From an uncultured Opitutia bacterium (GTDB taxonomy: Bacteria > Verrucomicrobiota > Verrucomicrobiia > Opitutales > Opitutaceae): a stretch of 64,000 nucleotides of DNA. The notes beneath the pieces are model-generated. The model was not told where the DNA came from, searched no databases, and was given only the letters and a program-made list of their open reading frames with translations. The DNA lies in the NCBI GenBank assembly GCA_903902745.1, contig CAIUWA010000003.1, positions 1-64,000 of the forward strand. Direction: 5' to 3'. Made by a program: the position numbers and the translations under genes. Each line of letters starts with the position of its first letter. Positions within the stretch are counted from its first letter, which is position 1. Of the stretch, positions 19,945 through 28,422 are shown in pieces.

Positions 19945-21723
19945 ATGAAATCCACCCCGCGTTTCACCCTGTCCGTCCTCCTTGCCTTGGCCGCGCTCGC
20001 GGGGCCCTGTCTCACCGCTGCCGAGACCTATCCGCTCGGGCCTGATTCCAAGGTCCAGCCCGGTGTACCGCAGGGTGAGCAGATCACCTACACGTTCGCC
20101 AACTCGAAGATCTTTCCCGGCACCACGCGCACCGTGACCATCTACGTGCCGAGGCAATATGACCCGGCCAAGCCCGCCTGCGTGTTCGTCGACCAGGACG
20201 GCGTGCAGCTCAACGCCCCGACCGTCTTGGACAATCTCATCGCGCGGCACGAGCTGCCCGTGATCACCGGCGTCTTCGTCACGCCCGGGGTCGTGAAAGC
20301 CCTCAACCCCGCGACCGCGGAGGACCGCTACAACCGCAGCTTGGAATACGACGGGCTCGGCGATGCCTATGCGCGCTTCCTGCTCGAGGAACTACTGCCC
20401 GACGTGGAGAAGCACCGGACGGCGGACGGCCGTGCGATCCGTCTCTCACACTCCGGCAACGATCGCGCCATCGGCGGCACAAGCAGCGGCGCGATCGCGG
20501 CATTCACCGCGGCGTGGGAACGGCCCGAGGAGTTCAGCCGGGTCCTCAGCGGCATCGGCACATATGTCGGCCTGCGGGGCGGCAACGACTATCCGACGCT
20601 CATCCGCAAATTCGAACCCAAGCCGATCCGCGTGTTCCTGCAGGACGGCTCGGCCGACCAGAACATCTACGGCGGCGACTGGTGGATGGCTAACCAGGAG
20701 ATGGAGCGCGCACTCGTTTACGCCGGTTACGAGGTTAATCACGCTTGGGGCACCGATGGCCACAGCGGCGCCCAGCTCTCGTCTGTTTTTCCCGATGCCA
20801 TTCGCTGGCTCTGGAAGGACTGGCCGCAGGCGGTCAAGGCCGGCACCCTCAACACCGAGCGGCTCGGCGGCCAGATCCTCATTCCCGGCGAGAACTGGCA
20901 ACTGGTAGGGCAGGGCCTCGGCCAGCCCCAGGGACTCGCCGTCGGCAAGAAGGGCGAAGTTTTTTTCAGCGACCCCGCCAGCAGCAAAACCTATCGCACC
21001 GGTCCGGACGGCACCGCCGCTGTGTTCCTGTCTGACGCCGGCCGGGCCATCGGCCAGGCGGTGGGCCCGGATGGACGGCTCTACAGCGCCGCCGCGGGCA
21101 TGGAGAAGATCATCGCTTACGACGGAGCGAACAAGGCCTCGGTCCTCGCGGACGGCCTGCGCGGCCACGCCATCGTCGTCGCCCACAACGGCGACGTCTA
21201 CGTGACCAGTCCGCCCACCGCCGCCAGCAATGACCCAAGCACCGTGTGGCTGATCCGGCCCGGTGCCGCTAAGCAGCAGGTCGACACCGGCCTGCGCTTT
21301 GGCGGCGGCATCACCCTCTCGACGGACCAGTCGCTCCTGTATGTCGTGGATCACCGCTCCCACTGGGTTTACAGCTATCAGATCCAGCCGGACGGCAGGC
21401 TGCTCCACAAGCAGGCGTTCTATCACCTCATCGTGCCTGACACCTTGGACAAGAGTAACGCCTACAGCATGGCGGTCGACCGCGTAGGCAACCTTTACAT
21501 CGCCACCGGCATCGGCATCCAGATTTGCGACCAGGCCGGCCGCGTGAACGCTGTGCTTCCGGCGCCCGTTCCCGGCGGCCGCGCGATCAGCCTCTGCATC
21601 GGCGGGGAAAAATTCGACACCCTCTACGTCGCCACCGTCGACAAGGTCTACAAGCGCAAGCTCAACATCACCGGCGCCAACGCCTGGGACGCCCCGAACA
21701 AGCCGCCGAAGCCACGGCTCTGA
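19945..21723 (+). CDS. Secreted esterase (Fes/EstD-like) fused to SMP-30/gluconolactonase-type beta-propeller
   Basis: A 592-residue exported protein. A signal peptide (residues 1-24, LSVLLALAALAGPCLTAAE) precedes an alpha/beta-hydrolase domain of the enterochelin-esterase/EstD type. This has the nucleophile elbow GGTSSGA, an Asp in FLQDGSADQNIYGGDW and a His in WGTDGHSGAQLSS, a complete triad. From about residue 300 the protein changes to NHL/SMP-30-like repeats (GLGQPQGLAVGKKGEVFFSD, VVAHNGDVYVTSP, MAVDRVGNLYIATG), the fold of gluconolactonases. Such fusions occur in Planctomycetota and Verrucomicrobiota. The likely role is hydrolysis of an esterified sugar or lactone in the periplasm; the exact substrate is unknown. 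The start at 19945 is set by the signal peptide. Confidence 0.88.
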   Translation: MKSTPRFTLSVLLALAALAGPCLTAAETYPLGPDSKVQPGVPQGEQITYTFANSKIFPGTTRTVTIYVPRQYDPAKPACVFVDQDGVQLNAPTVLDNLIARHELPVITGVFVTPGVVKALNPATAEDRYNRSLEYDGLGDAYARFLLEELLPDVEKHRTADGRAIRLSHSGNDRAIGGTSSGAIAAFTAAWERPEEFSRVLSGIGTYVGLRGGNDYPTLIRKFEPKPIRVFLQDGSADQNIYGGDWWMANQEMERALVYAGYEVNHAWGTDGHSGAQLSSVFPDAIRWLWKDWPQAVKAGTLNTERLGGQILIPGENWQLVGQGLGQPQGLAVGKKGEVFFSDPASSKTYRTGPDGTAAVFLSDAGRAIGQAVGPDGRLYSAAAGMEKIIAYDGANKASVLADGLRGHAIVVAHNGDVYVTSPPTAASNDPSTVWLIRPGAAKQQVDTGLRFGGGITLSTDQSLLYVVDHRSHWVYSYQIQPDGRLLHKQAFYHLIVPDTLDKSNAYSMAVDRVGNLYIATGIGIQICDQAGRVNAVLPAPVPGGRAISLCIGGEKFDTLYVATVDKVYKRKLNITGANAWDAPNKPPKPRL

Positions 21724-21727
21724 GAAG

Positions 21728-21832
21728 TTTCGCGCAGAAGCGCAGAGACGCAAAGTAAGACACGCAAGTTGCAATCACTAGCAACTGAACCTGCTTTGAT
21801 CCGCTCTGCGTCACTGCGCCTCTGCGCGAAAT
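21728..21832. repeat. Intergenic inverted repeat (TTTCGCGCAGAAGCGCAGAG type)
   Basis: Left arm CGCGCAGAAGCGCAGAGACG, right arm CTGCGTCACTGCGCCTCTGC plus GCGAAA, separated by ~50 bases. It lies between convergent genes and shares arms with the repeat at 48379-48472. Confidence 0.8.
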
Positions 21833-21840
21833 CAAAATTC

Positions 21841-22833
21841 TTACCGGTCGTCGTAGCCCTTGGGATGCGCCGAATGCCAATTCCACGCCGTGGCGACGAT
21901 GGACTCGATGTCGGGGAACTTCACTTTCCAGCCGAGCTCGCGAATGGCTTTCGATGAATCGGCGTAGAGCGCGGGTGGGTCGCCGGGGCGGCGGGGGCTT
22001 TCGATGACCTTGATCTTTTTGCCCGTGATTTTTTCCACAGCGCGGAGCACCTCGCGATTGGAAGAAGGGCGGCCGGTGCCGAGGTTGTAGAAGAGCTGCG
22101 CGCCAGGTACGGCCAGCTTGTCGAACGCCGCGATGTGGGCGCGGCTCAGGTCGTCCACGTGCACGTAGTCGCGCTGGCAGGTGCCGTCGGGGGTGGGGTA
22201 GTCCGTGCCGAAGAGCTGGATGTCCGGCCGCCGGCCCGTGGCCGCGTCGATCGCGAGCGGAATCAGGTGGGTCTCCGGATGATGGTCCTCGCCGATCGCG
22301 CCATCCTCCGCGGCGCCGGCCGCGTTGAAGTAACGGAAGACTGCGAAGCTCAGGCCGTGCGCTGTGGTCAGAGCCTTGAGGACGTTTTCCACGTCGAGCT
22401 TCGTCTGGCCGTAGGGATTGATCGGCGCCTGCGGCAGCTCCTCGTGGATCGGCAGGGTCGCCGGCACGCCGAAGGTTGCGCAGGTGGAGGAAAAGACGAA
22501 TTTCTTCACCCCGGCATCGAGCATCGCATGCAGCAGGTGCAGCGTGGCCGAGACATTGTTGAAGTAGTATTTCAACGGGTCCGTCACCGACTCGCCCACG
22601 TAGCAGAAGGCGGCGAAGTGCATGACGAGGTCGATCTTCTCCGCCTTGAGGATCCGGCTGACCGCCGTCTCGTCACCGAGGTCCGCCTCATGGATGGTCA
22701 CGCCGGGCGCCACGGCTTTCCGGTGGCCGTAGGCGAAATTGTCGAGGACCACCGGGCGGTGGCCCGCCGCGGTGAGCTGGCGGACGCAGTGACTGCCGAT
22801 GTAACCGGCTCCCCCGACGACAAGAACGTTCAT
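21841..22833 (-). CDS. galE: UDP-glucose 4-epimerase
   Basis: A 330-residue SDR-family enzyme that interconverts UDP-glucose and UDP-galactose with bound NAD. The dinucleotide motif VVGGAGYIGSHC is at residues 4-15, the catalytic Ser/Thr region is FSSTCATFGVP, and the active-site Tyr and Lys are in PYGQTKLDVENVL. RDYVHVDDL and YNLGTGRPSSNREVL are typical GalE positions. The frame stays open far upstream of this Met, but that stretch is the antisense of the ketosynthase gene; 22833 is the correct start. It could feed UDP-sugars to surface polysaccharide. It is divergent from the lipid cluster with only 63 bases between. Confidence 0.93.
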   Translation of the reverse strand: MNVLVVGGAGYIGSHCVRQLTAAGHRPVVLDNFAYGHRKAVAPGVTIHEADLGDETAVSRILKAEKIDLVMHFAAFCYVGESVTDPLKYYFNNVSATLHLLHAMLDAGVKKFVFSSTCATFGVPATLPIHEELPQAPINPYGQTKLDVENVLKALTTAHGLSFAVFRYFNAAGAAEDGAIGEDHHPETHLIPLAIDAATGRRPDIQLFGTDYPTPDGTCQRDYVHVDDLSRAHIAAFDKLAVPGAQLFYNLGTGRPSSNREVLRAVEKITGKKIKVIESPRRPGDPPALYADSSKAIRELGWKVKFPDIESIVATAWNWHSAHPKGYDDR

Positions 22834-22896
22834 GCGAGCGAGGCTTGTATTGCTTTCAGCGGGGGGTTGGCTAGCGATTTCCGACTCAACTTTTGA

Positions 22897-24135
22897 ATGA
22901 AGCATGCGCGCATAGTGATCACGGGTGTCGGACTGACCGCACCCAACGGCAATAGTCTCACGGAATTCCGGAAAAACCTGCTCACTGGCGTGGCCGGGAT
23001 CGAGCGGCTGGACGTGCGCTACATGGGCTCGCTGCTGGCGGGGGTCTGCCATTACGACCCGCTGAAATACCAAAAGAAGAAGGATGTCCGCGTCGGCACC
23101 CGCGCCGGGTCGATCTCGGTCTATTGCGCGCGGGAGGCGCTGGCGGACAGCGGAATCGATTTCACCACGGTCCCCAAGGATCGCGTCGGCATCTACATCG
23201 GCTGCACGGAGCACGGCAACGTCGAGACCGAGAACGAGATCTTCAACATCTCGAAGTTCAACTACGACACGAAGTACTGGTCGCACTACCACAACCCCCG
23301 CACCGTCGCGAACAACCCCGCCGGCGAAACCTCCCTGCACCTCGGATCCACCGGCCCGGCCTACACGATCGGCGCCGCCTGCGCGGCCGGCAACATGGGC
23401 CTGATCCACGCCGCCCAGATGCTGCGGCTCGGCGAGGTCGATTTCGCCATCGGCGGCGGCGTGAGCGAGAGCATCCACACCTTCGGCATCTTTGCCGGCT
23501 TCAAGAGCCAGAACGCCCTTGCCACCCACGAGGACCCGAAAAGGGCGTCGCGCCCGTTCGACCTCGCCCGCAACGGCATCGTCGTCTCGGAGGGCGGCTG
23601 CCTTTACACCCTGGAGCGTCTGGAGGACGCGCAGGCGAGGGGAGCGAAGATCTACGCGGAGATCGCCGGCTATTGCGTGAACTCCGACGCCAGCGACTAC
23701 GTGCTGCCGAATCCGGCGCGCCAGGCCGAGTGCATCCGCAAGGCCCTGGCCCAGGCCGGCCTCAAGCCCGCTGACATCCATATCGTCAATACCCACGCCA
23801 CCGCCACGCCCCTCGGTGACATCCAGGAGTGCGAGGCCATCCGGGCCGTGTTTGGCGAGGGCTGCCCGGACACCCACATCAATAACACCAAGAGCTTCAT
23901 CGGCCACTGCATGGGCGCCGCCGGCGCGCTAGAGCTGGCGGGCAACCTCCCGTCCTTCAACGACCTGACCGTGCACCCGACCATCAACGTGGACAACCTC
24001 GACCCCCTGTGCGCCCTCCCGGGCCTCGTGCTGAACCAGCCGCGGCAGGTTGCGAAAGTGGACACCATCCTTAATAATTCATTCGGGATGCTCGGGATAA
24101 ATTCCACGTTGATTGTTAAACGGTTTGTCCCCTAA
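22897..24135 (+). CDS. Beta-ketoacyl-ACP synthase (KAS I/II, FabF-like), first gene of the lipid cluster
   Basis: A 412-residue elongating ketosynthase. It condenses an acyl chain held on Cys with malonyl-ACP. The C-H-H triad is complete: Cys162 in GAACAAGN, His300 in NTHATATPLGD, His337 in KSFIGHCMGAAG, with Lys332 just before it. The length is normal for FabF. It is followed 18 bases later by its own ACP and begins a plus-strand run of eight lipid-type genes. It therefore looks like a dedicated pathway enzyme rather than the housekeeping FabF, although that cannot be proven without seeing whether another fabF exists in the genome. The region of residues 105-150 (HGNVETENEIFNISKFNYD and following) has fewer of the usual FabF signatures, consistent with a divergent clade. 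Confidence 0.9.
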   Translation: MKHARIVITGVGLTAPNGNSLTEFRKNLLTGVAGIERLDVRYMGSLLAGVCHYDPLKYQKKKDVRVGTRAGSISVYCAREALADSGIDFTTVPKDRVGIYIGCTEHGNVETENEIFNISKFNYDTKYWSHYHNPRTVANNPAGETSLHLGSTGPAYTIGAACAAGNMGLIHAAQMLRLGEVDFAIGGGVSESIHTFGIFAGFKSQNALATHEDPKRASRPFDLARNGIVVSEGGCLYTLERLEDAQARGAKIYAEIAGYCVNSDASDYVLPNPARQAECIRKALAQAGLKPADIHIVNTHATATPLGDIQECEAIRAVFGEGCPDTHINNTKSFIGHCMGAAGALELAGNLPSFNDLTVHPTINVDNLDPLCALPGLVLNQPRQVAKVDTILNNSFGMLGINSTLIVKRFVP

Positions 24136-24153
24136 GTCCGCCCACCAGCCCAT

Positions 24154-24417
24154 ATGACCAAAGACGAATGCAAAAAGGTAGTCCTCGACATCATCGCGGA
24201 CATCGCGCCCGACGAGGACTTGAGCAACGTCAAGCCCGACGTGCGCCTCCGGGACCAACTCCAGCTGGATTCGATGGACTTCCTCGACATCGTCATGGAG
24301 CTCCGCAAGCGCCACGGCATCGAGGTGCCGGAGGCCGAGTACCAGCAGCTCGCCTCGCTCGACAGCAGCGCCGAATACCTGACCCCGAAGTTCAACGCGC
24401 TCGCGGCGAAGAGCTGA
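24154..24417 (+). CDS. Acyl carrier protein
   Basis: An 87-residue acidic, helical carrier protein. The phosphopantetheine site is Ser40 in QLDSMDFLDIV (usual DSL, here DSM). It would carry acyl intermediates on its prosthetic arm for the adjacent ketosynthase and the downstream dehydratase and reductase. It is slightly longer than AcpP and more basic at the C-terminus, as expected for a pathway-specific ACP. It starts 18 bases after the ketosynthase and is followed by a terminator. Confidence 0.92.
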   Translation: MTKDECKKVVLDIIADIAPDEDLSNVKPDVRLRDQLQLDSMDFLDIVMELRKRHGIEVPEAEYQQLASLDSSAEYLTPKFNALAAKS

Positions 24418-24441
24418 CGGCGGTCCTTCCCTGATTTTTCC

Positions 24442-24472
24442 AACCGGGCTTCCTGCCCGGTTTTTTTGTTTT
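24442..24472 (+). terminator. Rho-independent terminator after the ACP gene
   Basis: The stem AACCGGGC / GCCCGGTT with a TTCCT loop is followed by TTTTTTTGTTTT. Termination here would separate the KAS-ACP pair from the FAD enzymes downstream unless it is leaky. Confidence 0.85.
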
Positions 24473-24579
24473 AGCCACGGAGACACAAAGGCACGAAGAT
24501 CTGAAATGACCGGAGGGCGGATATTTCTAATGATTCTATTTTTCCGGACCTTTGTGCCTTCGTGTCTCCGTGGCTAAAA
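24471..24579. repeat. Intergenic inverted repeat (TTAGCCACGGAGACACAAAG type)
   Basis: Nearly perfect 29-30-base arms (GCCACGGAGACACAAAGGCA and CTTTGTGCCTTCGTGTCTCC) are separated by about 50 bases. It sits between the ACP terminator and the first FAD enzyme, ending 8 bases before its start codon, so the hairpin could affect translation of that gene. Same words as 18039-18119. Confidence 0.85.
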
Positions 24580-24586
24580 ATCCCGC

Positions 24587-26068
24587 ATGAATTCCGCCTC
24601 GCACTACGACGTCGCCATCATCGGCGCGGGCATGTCCGGCCTCGCCGCCGGCATCCGGCTGGCGCACTTCGGGAAGAAGGTCTGCATCTTCGAGCGGCAC
24701 AACACCGTCGGCGGACTCAACAGCTTCTACAGCATCGCCGGCCGCAAGTTCGACGTGGGCCTGCACGCCATGACCAACTACGTGCGGCCCGGCGTGAAGG
24801 GCACGCCCCTCGGCAAGCTCCTCCGCCAGCTTCGCATCGAACGGGACGAATTTGCCCTCTGCGAGCAGAAGCAGTCGCGCATTGCCTTCGGCCCGCGCGG
24901 GGAAACGTCGCTGCATTTCACCAATGACTTCGCCGTGCTGGAGGCGGAGGTCGCAGTGAAGTTTCCCGACCAGATCGACGGCTTCCGCCGGCTCACGGCG
25001 CTTGTGAAAACCTACGACGACGTCTCGCTCGACGCCCAGCCCGTCTCCGCGCGCCAGGTCGTGCGGAAACACCTTACCGATCCGCTGCTGGAGGATATGC
25101 TCTTTTGCCCGCTGATGTACTACGGCAGCGCCACTGAGCACGACATGGAGTTCGGGCAGTTCGTGATCATGTTCAAGGCGCTCTTCCTCGAAGGCTTTGC
25201 CCGCCCGCTGGAGGGCGTGCGCGTGGTCGTGCGCGTGCTGCTGGAAAAATACCGCCAGGCCGGCGGCGAGCGCCGCATGAAGTGCGGCGTCCAGCGCATT
25301 CTCGCCCGCGAGGGGCGCGCCGCTGCGCTCGTCCTCGACACCGGCGAGGAAATCACTGCCGACCAGGTCATCTCCTCCATCGGCGCCCCCGAGACCGCCG
25401 CGCTGTTCGCGGCCGATTCACAAATTCCAAATTCCGAATTCCAAATTACGCCAGGCCTCCCCGCCAGCTTGTCCGCCATAGCCTCAGCGACAGCGGGCCG
25501 TCTCTCCTTCGTCGAGACCATCACCATCCTCAACCGCCAGCCCGCCGAACTCGGGTGGGGGAGCGACACGATCATCTTCTTCAACGATTCCGCACGCTTC
25601 GACTATGCCCGACCGGACGCCCAGGTCGATCCGCGCAGCGGGGTCATCTGCATCCCGAACAATTTCGACTACGGCCCCGGACAGGCGCTGCCTGAGGGAA
25701 TTTTCCGCGTGACCTGCCTCGCGAACTACGACCGCTGGGCCCGGCTGCCGGAGGCGGCCTACCAGGCGGACAAACAACGCTGGTTTGTCGACGTGCAGCG
25801 CAGTGCCCGCCGGTTCCTGCCGGCTGTCGACGATGCAGTGCTCGCGGCGGCCGTGGTGACCACCGACATGTTCACGCCGCGGACGATCACGAAGTTCACC
25901 GGCCATCTCAACGGCGCCATCTACGGCTCGCCGGTGAAGCACCGCCAGGGCCGTACCGCCCTGGCCAACCTTTACCTCTGCGGCACCGACCAGGGATTCC
26001 TCGGCATCGTCGGCGCCATGCTTAGCGGCATCTCGATGGCGAATTATCATATTTTGCAGAAGGGGTAA
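24587..26068 (+). CDS. CrtI/phytoene-desaturase-like FAD oxidoreductase, with repeat captured in frame
   Basis: A 493-residue member of the CrtI / all-trans-retinol 13,14-reductase type of flavoenzyme. The N-terminal Rossmann motif is AIIGAGMSGLAAGIRLA, followed by FERHNTVGGLNSF. The C-terminal FAD-contact segment is NLYLCGTDQGFLGIVGAMLSG. In this lipid locus it may desaturate, isomerise or saturate an acyl or polyene chain; the reaction is not known. Residues ~276-304 (coded by 25413-25499) are odd: their DNA is made of two repeat words that also occur between genes in this window, read in frame. The insert keeps the frame open, and sits between the NAD/FAD region and the substrate region. 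The start at 24587 directly follows the hairpin repeat. Confidence 0.87.
   Translation: MNSASHYDVAIIGAGMSGLAAGIRLAHFGKKVCIFERHNTVGGLNSFYSIAGRKFDVGLHAMTNYVRPGVKGTPLGKLLRQLRIERDEFALCEQKQSRIAFGPRGETSLHFTNDFAVLEAEVAVKFPDQIDGFRRLTALVKTYDDVSLDAQPVSARQVVRKHLTDPLLEDMLFCPLMYYGSATEHDMEFGQFVIMFKALFLEGFARPLEGVRVVVRVLLEKYRQAGGERRMKCGVQRILAREGRAAALVLDTGEEITADQVISSIGAPETAALFAADSQIPNSEFQITPGLPASLSAIASATAGRLSFVETITILNRQPAELGWGSDTIIFFNDSARFDYARPDAQVDPRSGVICIPNNFDYGPGQALPEGIFRVTCLANYDRWARLPEAAYQADKQRWFVDVQRSARRFLPAVDDAVLAAAVVTTDMFTPRTITKFTGHLNGAIYGSPVKHRQGRTALANLYLCGTDQGFLGIVGAMLSGISMANYHILQKG
25413..25499. repeat. Dispersed repeat inside a coding region
   Basis: This stretch contains AATTCCAAATTCCGAATTCC, the word family of the intergenic repeat at 26092-26193. 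It is followed by CTTGTCCGCCATAGCCTCAG, which matches 19741-19764 with one difference. It is translated within the CrtI-like gene as ~29 residues without a stop. Confidence 0.8.
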
Positions 26069-26091
26069 GCCGGTCGGGAGCGACCGGGGGA

Positions 26092-26193
26092 ATTGGTAGT
26101 TTGGAATTGGGAATTGGTGGCGGAAGGCTGAACTGCGGCCCACGACTGCGGCTGGCTCGTAACCAATTCCAAATTCCCAACTCCCAATTCCTT
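26092..26193. repeat. Intergenic inverted repeat (AATTGGGAATTGG type)
   Basis: The left arm contains TTTGGAATTGGGAATTGG and the right arm CCAATTCCAAATTCCCAACT, with ~35 bases between. It separates the two CrtI-like genes. Confidence 0.8.
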
Positions 26194-26310
26194 CCCCCGC
26201 TTCGCCACCAGTAAAACCTCCCTCTAACCCTCCAGCTACCGAGGCGATCCAGATTATCGCTGCAAAACCAGTTGCGCTCCCGCGCACCGCCACCTCACCC
26301 TCAATCTTCC

Positions 26311-27771
26311 ATGGCTTATGACTGGCTCAAGGGTGTGGCCGACGAATACGACGTCATCGTCATTGGCAGCGGATTGGGCGGCCTGACCGGCGCCAACGTG
26401 CTCGCCAAGGCGGGACATCGCGTCCTGCTGCTGGAGCACCACTACCAGTTCGGCGGCCTCGCCACCTGGTTCACCCGCAAGGGCGGGCACATCTTCGACA
26501 TCTCCCTCCACGGCTTTCCCGTCGGCATGATCAAGTCCTGCCGCAAATACTGGACGAAGGAGATCTCCGACTCGATCGTGCCGCTGAAGGATATCCGCTT
26601 CATCAACCCGCAGATGGATGTCTGGACCACCTTCACGCGCGAGGATTACACCCGGGTGCTCGTGGAGAAATTCGGCCTCGACCGCGCCCGCGTCGAGCGG
26701 TTCTACGACTACCTCCGGGCGATGAATTTCTACGACAACAACCCTGAGACGACCGGCGAGATGCTGGAGCGGTTTTTCCCGGGCCGCGACGACGTGAAGC
26801 GCCTGCTGATGGAGCCCATCGCCTACGCCAACGGCTCCACGCTCGACGACCCGGCGATCACCTACGGCATCGTCTTCTCCAACTTCATGGGCTCGGGCGT
26901 CTACACCTTCCGCGGCGGCTCCGACCTGCTAATCGAAAAGATGACGGCCGAGCTGAGGAAGAACGGCGTGGAAATCCGCAAGAAGGTCCTCGTTGAGAAA
27001 ATTCTCGTTGAGGAGCGCGACGGACGAAAAGTGGCCTGCGGCATCGTCGCGAGCAGCGGCCGCGTCGTCCGCGCCAAGGCAGTGCTCTCCAACGCCAACA
27101 TCAAGAACACGATCTTCCGGCTGGCCGGGAAGGAAAATTTTCCCGCCGACTACATCGCCGCTGCCGAGGCGGTTCGCATCAACTCCAGCTCCTGCCAGGT
27201 CTATCTCGGGATCCGCAAGGGTGAGAGCATCCCGCACATCGGCGACCTCGTCTTCACCTCCGCCAACCCGCATTTCAGCAGCGAGGAGCTCACCGATTTC
27301 CACACGACGAGCCGGACCTTTTCCGTTTACTATCCCGACACCCGGCCTGGTTCGGACCGCTACACGGTGGTCGTCTCGATCAACGGCAAATACGCGGACT
27401 GGAACAGCCTGTCCGAGGAGGACTACAAGCTGCACAAGCAACGGCTTATCGACGAGTCGCTCGCCGCGCTGGAGAAATACATTCCCGGCGTCCGGGCGAA
27501 GATCGACTGGATGGAGGCTGCGACGCCGCGCACGGTCGAACGTTATACGACGCATTTCGGCGGCACCTCGTTCGGCACGAAGTTCGAGGGCCTGAAGGTT
27601 TCCATGGACCTTTCCGAAAAACTGCCCGGCCTGTACCATGCCGGCTCCGTCGGCATCATCATGTCGGGCTGGCTCGGCACCATCAATTACGGCGTCATCA
27701 CGGCCAACAAAATCGACAAGTTCCTTTTCGCCTCCAAGCATCCCGCCGCTCCGGCAACCGCCCTCATATGA
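26311..27771 (+). CDS. Second CrtI-like FAD oxidoreductase
   Basis: A 486-residue paralogue-type flavoenzyme of the phytoene desaturase/retinol saturase superfamily. It has the FAD motif [21 protein letters not shown], then [15 protein letters not shown], and the C-terminal [20 protein letters not shown]. The two FAD enzymes of the cluster share a fold but differ widely in sequence, so they probably act on different steps. The last four bases overlap the start of the next gene (ATGA at 27768-27771), showing translational coupling to the dehydratase. ATG 26311 is preferred because the upstream alternative adds a Pro-rich non-family leader. Confidence 0.88.
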   Translation: MAYDWLKGVADEYDVIVIGSGLGGLTGANVLAKAGHRVLLLEHHYQFGGLATWFTRKGGHIFDISLHGFPVGMIKSCRKYWTKEISDSIVPLKDIRFINPQMDVWTTFTREDYTRVLVEKFGLDRARVERFYDYLRAMNFYDNNPETTGEMLERFFPGRDDVKRLLMEPIAYANGSTLDDPAITYGIVFSNFMGSGVYTFRGGSDLLIEKMTAELRKNGVEIRKKVLVEKILVEERDGRKVACGIVASSGRVVRAKAVLSNANIKNTIFRLAGKENFPADYIAAAEAVRINSSSCQVYLGIRKGESIPHIGDLVFTSANPHFSSEELTDFHTTSRTFSVYYPDTRPGSDRYTVVVSINGKYADWNSLSEEDYKLHKQRLIDESLAALEKYIPGVRAKIDWMEAATPRTVERYTTHFGGTSFGTKFEGLKVSMDLSEKLPGLYHAGSVGIIMSGWLGTINYGVITANKIDKFLFASKHPAAPATALI

Positions 27772-28232
27772 CCGTTGACCCCCGCATCCTGCAGCTCATC
27801 CCGCACCGCCCGCCGTTCCTATTCGTGGACGAAATCGTCTCCGAGTCGGTCGACGGCCTGATCGCTCGCCGGACCTGGCGTGCCGAGGAGGACTTCTACA
27901 AGGGACATTATCCGAACGCCCCGATCACCCCTGGCGTGCTGTTGTGCGAGTCGGTTTTCCAAACGGCCGCCATTTTTATCGCCAAGCAAGCCATGGCCGC
28001 GGGCGGCAAGCCGGGGGAGGGCGTACCGCTCCTTGCGAAAATTAGCGACGTGCGCTTCCGCAATCCCGTCTATCCGGGCGACTGCGTCACCATTGAGGTG
28101 AAGAAAAAGGACTCACTCGCCGGTTTCGTCATGATGAGCGGAACGGTGAAGAACGGTGACAAGCGTATCCTCACGGTCGACTTCTCCGTCGCCTGGAAAA
28201 CCCCCGAAGGCCAGCAGACCACGCCGGCCTGA
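27768..28232 (+). CDS. FabZ-like 3-hydroxyacyl-ACP dehydratase
   Basis: A 154-residue hot-dog-fold enzyme that removes water from 3-hydroxyacyl-ACP to give the trans-2-enoyl form. His47 in YKGHYPNAP and Glu61 in [10 protein letters not shown] are the catalytic pair, with the same 14-residue spacing as in FabZ, and [10 protein letters not shown] near residue 13-22 is the usual N-terminal signature. It is coupled by a 4-base overlap to the preceding FAD enzyme, which links its substrate to that pathway. Confidence 0.92.
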   Translation: MTVDPRILQLIPHRPPFLFVDEIVSESVDGLIARRTWRAEEDFYKGHYPNAPITPGVLLCESVFQTAAIFIAKQAMAAGGKPGEGVPLLAKISDVRFRNPVYPGDCVTIEVKKKDSLAGFVMMSGTVKNGDKRILTVDFSVAWKTPEGQQTTPA

Positions 28233-28240
28233 AATCGGAA

Positions 28241-28395
28241 TGGCCGCGGATTATACAGATGAGCACGGATGAGACATGATCGTAAATTTCCTTCGCGTTT
28301 CTTCGTGCCCCTCCGTGGTTCAGCTGCTGGGTTCTGCTTTGTCCGGTCATTCTCCTCGGAATTTATCCGTGTTCATCCGTGCAATCCGCGGCCAA
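28241..28395. repeat. Intergenic inverted repeat (GGCCGCGGATTATACAGATG type)
   Basis: The left arm reads GGCCGCGGATTATACAGATG then AGCACGGATGA, and the right arm TATCCGTGTTCATCCGTGCA then ATCCGCGGCC. The middle contains TTTCTTCGTGCCCCTCCGTG, reminiscent of the other repeat families. It fills the gap between the dehydratase and reductase genes. Confidence 0.8.
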
Positions 28396-28422
28396 ACTGA
28401 TTTTTTCGGTTAGTAATTATCC

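Noticed and set aside
22834-23907. Long upstream extension of the galE frame
   Set aside because: It runs antisense through the ketosynthase gene, with no family match, and the proper GalE start MNVLVVGGAGYIGS lies at 22833.
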